Of a stretch of 21,522 nt of DNA, positions 7,772 through 16,774 are shown in pieces. Source of the stretch: Polynucleobacter necessarius (GTDB lineage Bacteria > Pseudomonadota > Gammaproteobacteria > Burkholderiales > Burkholderiaceae); contig NZ_LT615227.1 in assembly GCF_900096755.1 (NCBI RefSeq), forward strand, positions 1,684,170 to 1,705,691, written 5' to 3'. The position numbers were made by a program, and so were the translations under genes. Below the pieces are notes generated by a model that searched no databases, was not told where the DNA came from, and was given only the letters and a program-made list of their open reading frames with translations. Position 1 is the first letter of the stretch. Every line of letters begins with the position of its first letter.

Positions 7772-9295
7772 ATGACAAATATCAAACAAAACGACCTCAT
7801 TCAAAGCGTTGCGGATGCATTCCAGTTCATTTCCTACTACCACCCAAAGGACTTCATTACCGCCATGGGCAAGGCTTATGAGCTCGAACAAGGTGAAGCT
7901 GCCAAGGATGCGATCGCTCAAATTCTGACCAATAGCCGCATGTGCGCCGAAGGTCACCGCCCAATGTGTCAGGACACTGGTATTGCAGTGGTTTTCCTCA
8001 AAGTCGGTATGAACGTTCAGTGGTCTGATGCCACGATGAGCGTTACCGAGATGGTGAATGAGGGTGTGCGTCGCGCTTACCTCAACCCAGACAATATGCT
8101 GCGCGCTTCAGTATTGTCTGATCCTGCAGGCAAACGCAAAAACACAGGCGATAACACCCCTGCTGTCGTCCATTATGAAATCGTTCCTGGTGATGATGTT
8201 GAAGTCATTTGCGCTGCCAAAGGCGGCGGTTCAGAGAACAAGGCCAAGATGGTCATGCTCAACCCTTCCGACTCTATTGTGGATTGGGTTCTGAAAACTG
8301 TTCCAACCATGGGCGCTGGCTGGTGCCCTCCCGGCATCCTTGGCATTGGTATTGGCGGCACACCAGAAAAAGCCATGCTGATGGCTAAAGAATCTTTAAT
8401 GGGTCCGGTCGACATTCAAGAGCTGATCGCTCGTGGCGCGAAGACTCGTGCTGAAGAGTTGCGCTTAGAGCTCTATGAGAAAGTAAACAAGCTGGGCATT
8501 GGTGCACAAGGCCTCGGTGGTTTAGCTACTGTTCTCGATATCAAGATCATGGAATACCCAACACATGCTGCTTCATTGCCAGTGGCGATGATTCCGAACT
8601 GTGCTGCCACCCGTCACGTGCACTTCCACTTACACGGCGATGGTCCTGCAAAATTAGAGAAGCCTTCCCTCTCTGATTGGCCAGATGCCACATGGACACC
8701 AGATACCAAGAAATCCAAACGCGTTAATTTAGATACCCTGACAGCAGCAGAAGTAGCCAGCTGGAAACCAGGTGAAACCTTATTGTTGAACGGCAAGATT
8801 TTGACTGGCCGTGATGCGGCACATAAGCGTATTCAAGACATGCTCGCCAAAGGCGAAGAATTGCCAGTGAGCTTTAAAGATCGTGTGATCTATTACGTTG
8901 GTCCAGTAGATCCAGCTCGTGAAGAAGCGGTTGGTCCTGCGGGCCCCACTACTGCAACACGCATGGATAAGTTCACCGAGATGATGCTTGCGAAGACCGG
9001 CTTGATCTCCATGATCGGCAAAGCAGAACGTGGTCCAGTTGCGATTGAAGCAATCAAGAAACATAAGTCTGCCTATTTGATGGCTGTTGGTGGCGCCGCT
9101 TACTTAGTGTCTAAGGCAATCCAGACCTCTAAAGTAGTTGGCTTTGCTGATTTAGGCATGGAAGCGATTTATGAATTCGATGTCAAAGACATGCCGGTAA
9201 CAGTTGCCGTGAACTCAGAAGGTATCTCGATGCATGAGACTGGTCCTAAAGAGTGGCAAGCCAAAATTGCTGGTATTCCAGTAAAGATTGCTTAA
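7772..9295 (+). CDS. fum: Class I (iron-sulfur) fumarate hydratase
   Basis: This enzyme hydrates fumarate to L-malate in the TCA cycle using an oxygen-sensitive [4Fe-4S] cluster. The 507-residue product carries both parts in one chain: the N-terminal alpha-type domain (about 10-285) and the C-terminal beta-type domain (about 325-505). The three cluster cysteines are at 66 (in MCQDTG), 185 (in GWCPPG) and 277 (in PNCAATR), spaced almost exactly as in E. coli FumA. The motif KGGGSENK (150-157) and the beta-domain YYVGPVDPAREEAVGPAGPT are present. The gene is intact. murI follows after 18 bases, so co-transcription is likely. The ribosome binding site is weak. Confidence 0.95.
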   Translation: MTNIKQNDLIQSVADAFQFISYYHPKDFITAMGKAYELEQGEAAKDAIAQILTNSRMCAEGHRPMCQDTGIAVVFLKVGMNVQWSDATMSVTEMVNEGVRRAYLNPDNMLRASVLSDPAGKRKNTGDNTPAVVHYEIVPGDDVEVICAAKGGGSENKAKMVMLNPSDSIVDWVLKTVPTMGAGWCPPGILGIGIGGTPEKAMLMAKESLMGPVDIQELIARGAKTRAEELRLELYEKVNKLGIGAQGLGGLATVLDIKIMEYPTHAASLPVAMIPNCAATRHVHFHLHGDGPAKLEKPSLSDWPDATWTPDTKKSKRVNLDTLTAAEVASWKPGETLLLNGKILTGRDAAHKRIQDMLAKGEELPVSFKDRVIYYVGPVDPAREEAVGPAGPTTATRMDKFTEMMLAKTGLISMIGKAERGPVAIEAIKKHKSAYLMAVGGAAYLVSKAIQTSKVVGFADLGMEAIYEFDVKDMPVTVAVNSEGISMHETGPKEWQAKIAGIPVKIA

Positions 9296-9313
9296 GAACT
9301 TACTGGCCCGACA

Positions 9314-10129
9314 TTGGCTCTCATAGGAGTATTTGACTCTGGCGTAGGAGGCTTATCCATTTTGGATGAGTCTTTACGCCAGCTTCCGCAGCATGATTAC
9401 ATCTATCTAGCGGATTCTGCCAACGCACCCTATGGCGAGAGATCGAGTGATTGGATTGCGCAGCGCAGTCTTGCTTTATGCCAATACTTAGCGAGTCAGG
9501 GTTGTGAAGCCATCGTAGTCGCCTGCAATACGGCGACTACTGAAGCGATCAAACAGATTCGTGCTGATCTTTCTATTCCAGTCATCGGCGTAGAGCCGGG
9601 CATTAAACCTGCTTCCATGAAAACTCAAAATGGCATTGTGGGTGTCTTAGCCACTGAAGCTACTTTAAAGAGCGACAAGTTCAATGCGCTGTTGGCAACG
9701 CTGCCCGGCAATTGCCAGTTCATCAAGCAATCGGGTGCCGGCCTTGTTCCCTTGATTGAAGCAGGCAAGGCCGACAGTGAAGAAACATTAGAGTTATTGG
9801 CAAAACATTTAGAGCCGATTCAAGATGCGGGTTCAGATACTTTGGTGCTAGGCTGCACCCACTACCCCTTCTTGCGAAAATCCATTCGCAAATTATTGGG
9901 CGACTCCATTAGACTGATTGATACCAGTGATGCGGTAGTAAGGCAACTCAAAAGACAGCTGGAATCAATCAATCAGTCGGTTGATGCAAACGACAAGGGC
10001 TCGGTTACATTTGTCAGCAGCAAAGACGGCGCCGCACTTTTAAATATGGCACAAGATCTTTTAACTACCGATTTAAATCTGCATACACTAGATACAAGAG
10101 CATTGGGCGCTGTATTAGGTGACGTGTAA
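9314..10129 (+). CDS. murI: Glutamate racemase
   Basis: MurI makes D-glutamate for peptidoglycan by cofactor-independent racemisation of L-glutamate. The 271-residue product has the N-terminal FDSGVGG, the first catalytic cysteine in VACNTATTEAI (C71) and the second in LGCTHYPFL (C181, with H183). Length is normal and the frame is clean. The start is a TTG at 9314: no in-frame ATG or GTG lies between it and the fumarase stop, and the protein begins right before the conserved first strand (LIGVFDSG). Its stop codon overlaps the tonB ATG (TAATG), indicating translational coupling. Confidence 0.95.
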   Translation: MALIGVFDSGVGGLSILDESLRQLPQHDYIYLADSANAPYGERSSDWIAQRSLALCQYLASQGCEAIVVACNTATTEAIKQIRADLSIPVIGVEPGIKPASMKTQNGIVGVLATEATLKSDKFNALLATLPGNCQFIKQSGAGLVPLIEAGKADSEETLELLAKHLEPIQDAGSDTLVLGCTHYPFLRKSIRKLLGDSIRLIDTSDAVVRQLKRQLESINQSVDANDKGSVTFVSSKDGAALLNMAQDLLTTDLNLHTLDTRALGAVLGDV

Positions 10130-10812
10130 TGAGCGCTTTTTTAGACAAGATCTCTTCTCACCTGCCGTTTAATAAAACGGAACGCATCATCATTGGTATT
10201 GTTATCTTGCTGCATGCTTTACCCGCGCTAGATCTTTTGCATTGGAGCGCTCCGCCACCCAAACTAGACGATACGCGCGTCATGGCCAATTTAGTGAGCC
10301 CGGATACCGCAGGTCAAAAAGCGGCTGCTCCAGCTCCTGTTCCTCCCCCAAAGCCGAAGCAAGAGCCTAAGAAAAAGCCACCCGAGAAGACTACTGAAAA
10401 GCCTTCGCCTACCCAAGCTCAATCAAACCCAACCCCACAAAGTCAGCAGCAAAAAAGTGAGTCTCAGACTCAAAATGCATCTGTAGCGCCAGCAACCAGC
10501 GGCGGGGCTAGTGGCACACCCATTCAGACGGACATTGGTAAACTGGTTGTCGTATATCAGCCCGATGCGGATGCTTACTACCCTTCGTTCTCCAAGAAAT
10601 CTGGCGAGCAAGGAACCGCTATTGTGCGTTTGATTATTTCTGAGACAGGTGAAGTAGAAGATGTTGCCTTATTGCAATCAAGCACCCTCCCCAGACTCGA
10701 TCGCGCAGCCTCTGATATTGGCAAGCGTTACCGCTTTAAACCTTTTTTGGTGAATGGCTCACCTCAACGAATTTCCACCAATCTCTTAATTAAATTTAAT
10801 CTTAAGAATTAA
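10129..10812 (+). CDS. tonB: Energy transducer TonB
   Basis: TonB spans the periplasm and passes proton-motive energy from ExbB-ExbD to outer-membrane receptors. The 227-residue product has one N-terminal membrane helix (about 19-37), a long Pro/Lys/Gln-rich linker (about 65-120) and a C-terminal TonB fold (about 140-227) with YPSFSKKSGEQGTAIVRL and RYRFKPFLVNG. No lesion is visible. It overlaps murI by one base and precedes exbB by 5 bases, so murI-tonB-exbB-exbD forms one operon. Both partner genes and the only receptor in the window are broken, so this protein probably has no working local partners. Confidence 0.9.
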   Translation: MSAFLDKISSHLPFNKTERIIIGIVILLHALPALDLLHWSAPPPKLDDTRVMANLVSPDTAGQKAAAPAPVPPPKPKQEPKKKPPEKTTEKPSPTQAQSNPTPQSQQQKSESQTQNASVAPATSGGASGTPIQTDIGKLVVVYQPDADAYYPSFSKKSGEQGTAIVRLIISETGEVEDVALLQSSTLPRLDRAASDIGKRYRFKPFLVNGSPQRISTNLLIKFNLKN

Positions 10813-10817
10813 TCATT

Positions 10818-11512
10818 ATGAATACACCATTTGGCATTGCAAATCTTTGGCTCGAAGGAGATGCAATTACTCGCTTTGTAGCATTGGTACTTTTAACAAG
10901 TTCGATCGTAACTTGGGTGATTTTGCTAACCCGCCTATGGGATCTGCGTAATCTACGAAAACTCAAGCCTGAACTCGAAAAGTTTTGGCACGCCACTTCT
11001 TTTGAGCAGGGCATTCAATCCTTCTCTAATCATGCCAACAATCCTTTCTATCAAATTGCGAGATCAGCGACCAAGGCTTCAGCGCACCACCAAAGCCAAT
11101 CAAGCAATCACCGCGAGCTGTTGCAAACCTTAAATTACTCTGAGTGGATGGCCAGAAGCGTTAAGAACAGTATTGATGGCATTGCAGCAGGACTTCAAAA
11201 AGGCCTCACCTTTCTCTGGGATCCACCGGTGCGATCGCTCCTTTCATTGGCCTATTTGGTACCGTGTGGGGTATCTACCATGCCTTAATTTCCATTAGCA
11301 GCTCAGGCAGCGCTCAGATTGATCAAGTTGCCGGCCCAATTGGCGAGGCACTCATCATGACAGCCCTTGGTTTGGCAGTGGCAATTCCAGCGGTTTTGGG
11401 TTTTAACGCGCTAAACCGTGCAAACAAATTATTTGTCGCCGATCTCAATCGCTTTGGTAATGATTTGTTAGCGTATTTTGTGACTGGCGCACGCGTTAAC
11501 TCCGGGGAATAA
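10818..11512 (+). pseudogene. exbB: ExbB proton channel subunit (MotA/TolQ/ExbB family), frameshifted
   Basis: ExbB forms the pentameric inner-membrane channel of the TonB motor. The first part encodes the N-terminal helix (about residues 17-40) and the cytoplasmic region up to [10 protein letters not shown]. The second part continues in another frame with [20 protein letters not shown] and the final helices, ending NSGE. Adding one G to the GGG run at 11218-11220 joins them as [20 protein letters not shown] and gives 231 residues, a normal length. Without that base translation stops at 11288, inside the highly conserved second helix. exbD follows after two bases. Confidence 0.85.
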
Positions 11513-11514
11513 GA

Positions 11515-11928
11515 ATGTCTTTTCACATTCAAGACGACCAAGGCGATGATGGCATCATGGCCGAGATCAACATGACTCCTATGGTGGACATCATGTTGGT
11601 GCTATTGATTATCTTCATCATCACCCTGCCCGTGATTCAACAAGCAGTCAAAGTGGAATTGCCTAAGGCTAATAACGTACGCAATGAAGTTAAGCCAGAG
11701 TCCGTGCAACTATCGATTGATGCGAACGGTCAAATCTTTTAGAATAGCACCGCGATTGATCTCAAAACGTTTGATGGCTATGCTGAGAAAGCTGCACAAA
11801 AGGATCCGCAGCCTGAGATTAACTTGCGTGCAGATAAATCTGTTAAATACGAATATGTTGCTCAAGTGCTCGCAGCCTCACGCAGAGCGGGCCTAACTAA
11901 ACTGGGATTTGTAACTGAGTCTAATTAG
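11515..11928 (+). pseudogene. exbD: ExbD biopolymer transport protein interrupted by an amber codon
   Basis: ExbD is the single-span partner of ExbB. The N-terminal part has INMTPMVDIMLVLLIIF, with the essential membrane aspartate at D25. An in-frame TAG at 11740-11742 (codon 76) follows QIF; beyond it the same frame continues NSTAIDLKTFDGYAEK and on to KLGFVTESN, giving 137 residues if read through. Family members usually have Trp here, so a single G-to-A change (TGG to TAG) explains the stop. The truncated product keeps the membrane helix but lacks the periplasmic domain. The ribosome binding site is good (GGGGAATAAG just upstream). Confidence 0.85.
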
Positions 11929-11954
11929 ACTGATTTGGTGTTTTATTTAGTCTT

Positions 11955-12389
11955 TTATTTAGTTCTATAGGGCACCTTGGAAGGGAAACAAGTCTCTTCG
12001 CTGGTGTGAGTACCGTTGCCGATGGTCGCACCCAGAATACCGCCCTGTATTTTCTCGACCTTCTTGAATTTACCGCTGGCGGGATCAAGCGTAATGTTGG
12101 TCACTACAGTTCCAGCCGGATATGAAACGCCCATAATTTCTTCTGGTTCAAACTTAGCTTCTATCAATATAAAAATGTTGGGGCGCGCAAGCGTGACACT
12201 TTTAACAGTTTGCGTTCCAAAAGCATCCGCCTGATCCAAGTCGCGATCATCTAAAAATACCTTTGCTTTTTGAGTGCCAGAAGCAAGTGTAATTTTCATC
12301 TCGTAATCTTCGGTATAGCCTTTTTCTGAACGCTTGCAGTTGAATTCAAGAACATCTACGGCCCATGCGGAAACGGATGACAGAACCAA
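11955..12389 (-). CDS. Exported protein of unknown function, start uncertain
   Basis: The product is about 144 residues from a TTG at 12389. The mature part begins VDVLEFNCKRSEKGY and is rich in beta-strand-like alternation, with two cysteines far apart (FNCKR and EETCFP) that could form a disulfide. Upstream of the TTG the frame stays open and reads NFIRHFICSCLVLSSVSAWA, a good signal peptide. The codon before it is ACG (12420-12422) where ATG would be expected. Either a start codon was lost by a T-to-C change or a rare start is used. I recognise no family. It is convergent with exbD, separated by a short stretch holding AGACT/AGTCT repeats that may form a weak terminator. Confidence 0.6.
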   Translation of the reverse strand: MVLSSVSAWAVDVLEFNCKRSEKGYTEDYEMKITLASGTQKAKVFLDDRDLDQADAFGTQTVKSVTLARPNIFILIEAKFEPEEIMGVSYPAGTVVTNITLDPASGKFKKVEKIQGGILGATIGNGTHTSEETCFPSKVPYRTK

Positions 12390-12493
12390 GCATGAACAAA
12401 TGAAATGGCGAATGAAATTCGTAAGATAGAGAATAAGGTAAACCAGGGTGTGGACGCACTAAACAAATAAATACGTCTTACCCGATATATCGA

Positions 12494-12582
12494 TGGTGCC
12501 CGAGGCCGGAATCGAACCGGCACGACTTTTTTGAGTCGGCAGATTTTAAATCTGCTGTGTCTACCGATTTCACCACTCGGGC
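12494..12582 (-). tRNA. tRNA-Leu(UAA)
   Basis: The acceptor stem pairs GCCCGAG with CTCGGGC, followed by A and an encoded CCA. The T arm contains GGTTCGATTCC. The anticodon stem-loop reads CAGATT-TAA-AATCTG, and the long variable arm (GACTCAAAAAAGTC) is that of a class II leucine tRNA. It appears intact. Confidence 0.95.
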
Positions 12583-12715
12583 TCGCACTAGCAGAAAACT
12601 GCAGCGCTAAATAAATCAAGACAAGCGAAATTTTAGCATGCAAGGCCAAATGGGCACGGGAAACCCCCATCTTGCGGCCCGAGGCATATCTTGCCAAAAC
12701 TACTAAAATATTCAG

Positions 12716-14995
12716 ATGAAATCGACTGGCAATCCGGCTGGACTCCGCAAATTCTTGCGCCCCCTTATTTGGGTGCTGGGAATGGGCATAGCCGCCCTCC
12801 TAACAGTTGCCATCGTCTATCTTTCTGCCGCAAAATCCAACCCTTCAGGAAAGCGCATCATTAAGGGGGTTGGTGATTCAGTTGTCATTACCTTTGATGA
12901 ATCCGATATTCCCCACATTAAAGCCAATAGCCAAGCAGATGCGCTATTTGCTCTTGGATACCTTCATGCCTCAGAGCGTTCCTGGCAATTAGAAATGAAT
13001 CGCCGTATTGCAAGCGGCCGACTCTCTGAAATCCTAGGTCAAGAAACTGTCAGTATTGATCGCTTCATTCGCACATTGGGAATTAAGCGTGCCGCCGAGC
13101 ATCAATTTGATCGCTACCCTGTTTCAGCCAAACGTCTTTTGCAGGCATACGCTGATGGCGTGAATGCAGGCAATGCCCAATTAGGCTGGGCACTTCCCAT
13201 TGAATACTTTTTAACTGGCTCAAAACCAGGTCACTGGTCTCCCACCGATAGCGTGGCCTGGATGCTAATGATGGCTTACGACTTGGGCGGCAATTGGAAT
13301 AAAGAATTGCAACGCCTTGAGCTCTCACAATTTCTGACTATACAGATGGCGTGGGCTCCAATAACTGGGCCTTGAGCGGCAAACTGACTGCCAGCGGTAA
13401 GCCCATATTGGCCAATGACCCCCATTTGGGCTTGTCTGCGCCTGCAATTTGGTACTTTGCCCATTTGGATGCCCCAGGCATCAACGTGATTGGCGGAACT
13501 CTTCCTGGGGTTCCGGCGGTTGTTTTAGGCAGAACGGATAAATTTGCGTGGAGCTTTACCAATACCAATCCAGATGTACAAGATTTATACATCGAGCAAA
13601 TTGATTCTAAAAATCCAGGGATGTATCGCGGACCTGATGGGCTACTGCCATTTAAAGTTCGCCAAGAAATTATTGATGTCAAAGGCTCCCCTTCGATCAC
13701 TTTCTTAATTAAAGATACGCGTCATGGGCCAGTGATTTCAGATTCCTATGCAAGAGCGAAGAAAGCAATTGATACCGATCGCTATGCTCTAGCACTTCGC
13801 TGGACTGCGCTCGATGTTGAGAACCAATCAGTTGTGGGTCTCTTAGAAATGAATCGCGCAAAAGATTTAGATTCGCTTAAATTAGCCCTGCGAAAAAAAC
13901 TATGCGCCTATGCAAAACGTGGTGATGGCGGATAGCGATGGCAATATTGCCTACCAAGCTGCTGGTGTGGCCCCTAAACGTTTGCTGCACCACGGACTCT
14001 ATGGAGTAGCGCCAGGATGGGAAAAGCAAAATGATTGGAATGGCTACGTTCCATTTGATCATTTACCCGCAAGCAACAATCCCGAGCAAGGGTGGATCGC
14101 CACAGCTAATCAAAGAATTATCTCTAGCAACGACCCTAACCCACTGACTGGGGACCGGGATCTTTCAGCCCGCTATGACCGAATTTCCGATTTAATTAAA
14201 TCCAGAAACAGTCATGACCTGGAATATATGAAAACTATGCAGGGTGATACGCTCTCGCTAACCTCGCTCCCCCTGCTGCCACTCTTTAAATCGAGCCAAC
14301 CAAGTCATCCACTGGCAGCGCAAGCACTTGAGATTGTCCAAAACTTTGATGGGGATATGAAGGTCAACAGTCCTGGTGCACTCCTGTTTAATGCATGGGC
14401 AGATCATCTCACTCGGAATCTATTCTCAAGATTGAGTTATTTGTTTACTGAGAATTATGGCAACCGAAATTACCGTGGCGCACTAATTGCGCAACTCCAA
14501 AATCCGAATAGCCCTTGGTGTGATGATCCAAAAACACCCGCGGTAGAAACTTGTCTTGAGTCTTCCAATAAAGCGTTTGATGTAGCTTTGGAATATCTCG
14601 CCAAAGAATATGGCAACGACCCTAAGAAGTGGTCCTGGGGTCAAGCACATACAGCCACTTCAGAACATCGACCGTTCAGCAAGGTTCCCTTGCTTGGCAA
14701 ACTATTTAACATCACGACGCCTTTTCCTGGTGATAGCAATACCGTGAACGTTGGCCGATTAGAACTACTGCGCTCTAGCAATCCTTATGAAACGATACAG
14801 GCCCCAAGCATGCGCGCGGTTTATGACTTTGCTGATCTTGAAAAATCGATCTTTATTTACCAAACAGGCCAATCTGGCTGGGTGCAGAGCACGCTGTATC
14901 GCAATATGAATTCGCTTTGGGCAACAAACCAATATCTCCCGCTACAAATGAAGCCCGAGAATACCAAGCGTCAACTCGAGTTAAACAACCGATAA
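12716..14995 (+). pseudogene. Penicillin-acylase-family Ntn hydrolase with internal deletion and frameshift
   Basis: These periplasmic amidases mature by autocleavage into alpha and beta chains. The N-terminus has a membrane anchor or uncleaved signal (about 16-38) and alpha-chain features (VITFDESDIPHIKA, GYLHASERSWQLEMNRR). The beta chain begins at the catalytic serine in GVGSNNWALSG, with NDPHLGL and YRNMNSLW further on. Two lesions are visible. Around 13335-13345 the alpha chain (QRLELSQFL) joins almost directly to DGVGSNNW in another frame, so tens of residues of linker and alpha-chain end are missing. At 13893-13899 an A7 run has one extra A; removing it reads LRKNYAPMQNVVMADSDG. The C-terminus is complete. 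Substrate could be beta-lactams, acyl-homoserine lactones or other N-acyl compounds; sequence alone does not decide. Confidence 0.85.
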
Positions 14996-15078
14996 AAGCC
15001 CCACCAACGCCTTTTTCAGGCGCTAAAATAAGGTGTTCGATTCAAATCGTCGCCATTTAAGGATTCTGCAATGAAAAA

Positions 15079-15483
15079 ATGAAGCTTTCACTTCTCTCTA
15101 TCGCATCACTTTTACTCACCTTTACCAATCTAGCTCACGCTGAATGGAAAGAGCTGGGATCAAATGAAGTCATGGTTGTCTATGTAGATCTAGAGACCAT
15201 CAGCACTTATGGTGAATTGACCCAAATTGTTTCAATGTTGGATTTGAAAAAACCCGGCGTTAATCCCACTAACAAAAGGACTGTCGGCTCCATCATTGGA
15301 TTAAATGAATACAACTGCCCCGAGGTTAGCTACCGCCCAATCGCTTTTAAAGAATTCTCTGGTAGCAAAAGTAAAGGTGCAGTGGTATCTGATGTGAGAA
15401 CACCGGATAGCAAATTTGAACCAGTCGTTAGTGAATCATGGGCGGCCGGAGTATTTAATGTTCTCTGCAAGATTAAAAAATAA
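15079..15483 (+). CDS. Small exported protein, surface-adhesin-E-like
   Basis: The 134-residue product has a signal peptide (about 1-21, ending NLAHA) followed by a compact domain beginning EWKELGSNEVMVVYVDLETI, with two cysteines (NCPEV and NVLCKI). The pattern (a Trp-rich start, a YVD strand, repeated short strands ending in a CKI-type tail) resembles the surface-adhesin E-like fold common in beta-proteobacteria. Function is not known. The best ribosome binding site (AAGGA) is spaced for an ATG at 15071, which is out of frame by one base in the A6 run. With one more A the start would read MKKMKLSLL. So the working start is either 15079 with a poor site or has been shifted by a homopolymer change. 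Confidence 0.65.
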   Translation: MKLSLLSIASLLLTFTNLAHAEWKELGSNEVMVVYVDLETISTYGELTQIVSMLDLKKPGVNPTNKRTVGSIIGLNEYNCPEVSYRPIAFKEFSGSKSKGAVVSDVRTPDSKFEPVVSESWAAGVFNVLCKIKK

Positions 15484-15499
15484 ATATTCATTAAGCCCG

Positions 15500-15853
15500 G
15501 TGAAGTACTGGGCTTATGTATTGGCTTTTTTAAGCCTCATGAATTTGCAAGCTTGTGTTGCGCCAATTGCAGCAATCGGCGCAAGCGGCAGTGCCGTAGC
15601 AAGCTCTGCTGGAGCTACGGTTGCAACTGCAGCAGCGGCCAACCCAATGACAGCGACCAGTCTTGCCTCTACTGCTACCACGGGTAAGTCCCCTTTAGAA
15701 CAACATGCCGCCTCAGCAGCCACTAAGAAAGAATGCAGCTTTTTTAACGTCGTCGATTCAAAGCCCATCTGTATTGACGTTGTACTTCCCCCAGTAACCG
15801 ACAAAAGCACGCCACTGCTTGGCCCAAACGACCTGCCGACAGAGACCCGCTAG
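15500..15853 (+). CDS. Small alanine-rich lipoprotein of unknown function
   Basis: I place the start at GTG 15500, giving VKYWAYVLAFLSLMNLQAC, a lipoprotein signal with lipobox LQAC. An ATG at 15416 in the same frame would overlap the preceding gene by 68 bases and put a long hydrophilic leader before the signal. The mature chain is about 100 residues. It begins VAPIAAIGASGSAVASSAG, low-complexity and Ala/Ser/Thr-rich, then has a short domain with two cysteines (KKECSFFN and KPICIDV) and a Pro-rich tail. It lies 16 bases after the previous gene and is probably co-transcribed with it. No family recognised. Confidence 0.6.
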   Translation: MKYWAYVLAFLSLMNLQACVAPIAAIGASGSAVASSAGATVATAAAANPMTATSLASTATTGKSPLEQHAASAATKKECSFFNVVDSKPICIDVVLPPVTDKSTPLLGPNDLPTETR

Positions 15854-15911
15854 GCAATAGACTAGAACAGTCTAAAATCAGGGTTTACTCGCATTTTTGA
15901 TGAATTAAGTC

Positions 15912-16769
15912 ATGACAACTGAAAATTATTACCTCACGCTCACCTGCCCTAATAAGCCAGGCATTGTTGCCGCAGTATCAACCTACATCTTCGAGGCAGG
16001 CGGCGACATTGAAGAGGCTCAGCAATTTGATGACAAAGCATCAAAGCGTTTCATTATGCGTGTGAGTTTTAGCTGCCCTTCCGATGCTAATAATGCACTA
16101 AAGGCTGGATTTTTAGAAATCGCTAAGCGTTTCGAGTTGACTTGGGAATTACGCGCCGTTAAAGATCTCAAGCGCGTACTCATCATGGCATCCAAACTAG
16201 ATCATTGCTTAGTAGATTTACTCTACCGCTGGCGCATCGGTGAATTGCCGATGATCATTTGCGGCATTGTTTCCAATCACCCGCGCGACGTATATGCCAG
16301 CATCGATTTTGCCGACATTCCCTTTTATCATCTGCCAGTAACTGCTGAGACAAAGCCTGCTCAAGAAGCAAGACTCTTAGAAATTATTGCTGACTCTAAA
16401 GTAGACATGGTGATTTTGGCTCGCTATATGCAAATCTTGTCTGATGAACTCTCTACCAAGCTTTCTGGTCGCTGCATCAACGTTCACCATTCCTTCCTGC
16501 CAAGCTTTAAGGGTGCAAAGCCTTACCACCAGGCCCATGCGCGCGGCATTAAGTTGATTGGCGCAACCGCACACTTTGTCACCAGCGATTTAGATGAAGG
16601 TCCGATCATTGAGCAAGACGTGACCCGCGTTACTCATGGCGATACTCCAGAAGATCTCGTGCGCAAAGGTAGAGACCTTGAGCGCACAGTACTCTCCAGA
16701 GCATTGCGCTACTACCTACATGATCGCGTGTTGATTAACGGCGCCACCTCAGTAGTCTTTTCAGACTAA
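15912..16769 (+). CDS. purU: Formyltetrahydrofolate deformylase
   Basis: PurU hydrolyses 10-formyl-tetrahydrofolate to formate and tetrahydrofolate, balancing one-carbon pools and supplying formate for purine synthesis. The 285-residue product has an N-terminal ACT domain (about 7-82; TCPNKPGIVAAVS) and a C-terminal formyltransferase-type domain (about 86-285). Catalytic residues align as N190 and H192 in NVHHSFLPSF and D228 in TSDLDEGPII. Length and frame are normal. It converges on the sox remnant with only 5 bases between stop codons, so no terminator fits between them. Confidence 0.95.
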   Translation: MTTENYYLTLTCPNKPGIVAAVSTYIFEAGGDIEEAQQFDDKASKRFIMRVSFSCPSDANNALKAGFLEIAKRFELTWELRAVKDLKRVLIMASKLDHCLVDLLYRWRIGELPMIICGIVSNHPRDVYASIDFADIPFYHLPVTAETKPAQEARLLEIIADSKVDMVILARYMQILSDELSTKLSGRCINVHHSFLPSFKGAKPYHQAHARGIKLIGATAHFVTSDLDEGPIIEQDVTRVTHGDTPEDLVRKGRDLERTVLSRALRYYLHDRVLINGATSVVFSD

Positions 16770-16774
16770 TACTC

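Noticed and set aside
11180..11290. Programmed ribosomal frameshift in exbB
   Set aside because: There is no slippery heptamer or downstream pseudoknot. ExbB is a single frame in other bacteria, and a missing G in a G run is a simpler explanation.
12356..12697. 113-residue minus-strand open frame
   Set aside because: It runs through tRNA-Leu and overlaps the exported-protein gene. Its middle is simply translated tRNA sequence.
13338..13700. 120-residue minus-strand open frame in the acylase gene
   Set aside because: It is antisense to the conserved beta-chain region (GSNNW to the start of the barrel-like core), with no support of its own.
15000..15035. Hairpin (CGCCT...AGGCG) after the acylase gene as a terminator
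   Set aside because: The stem is only 5 bp and no T-run follows on either strand, so it is not convincing.
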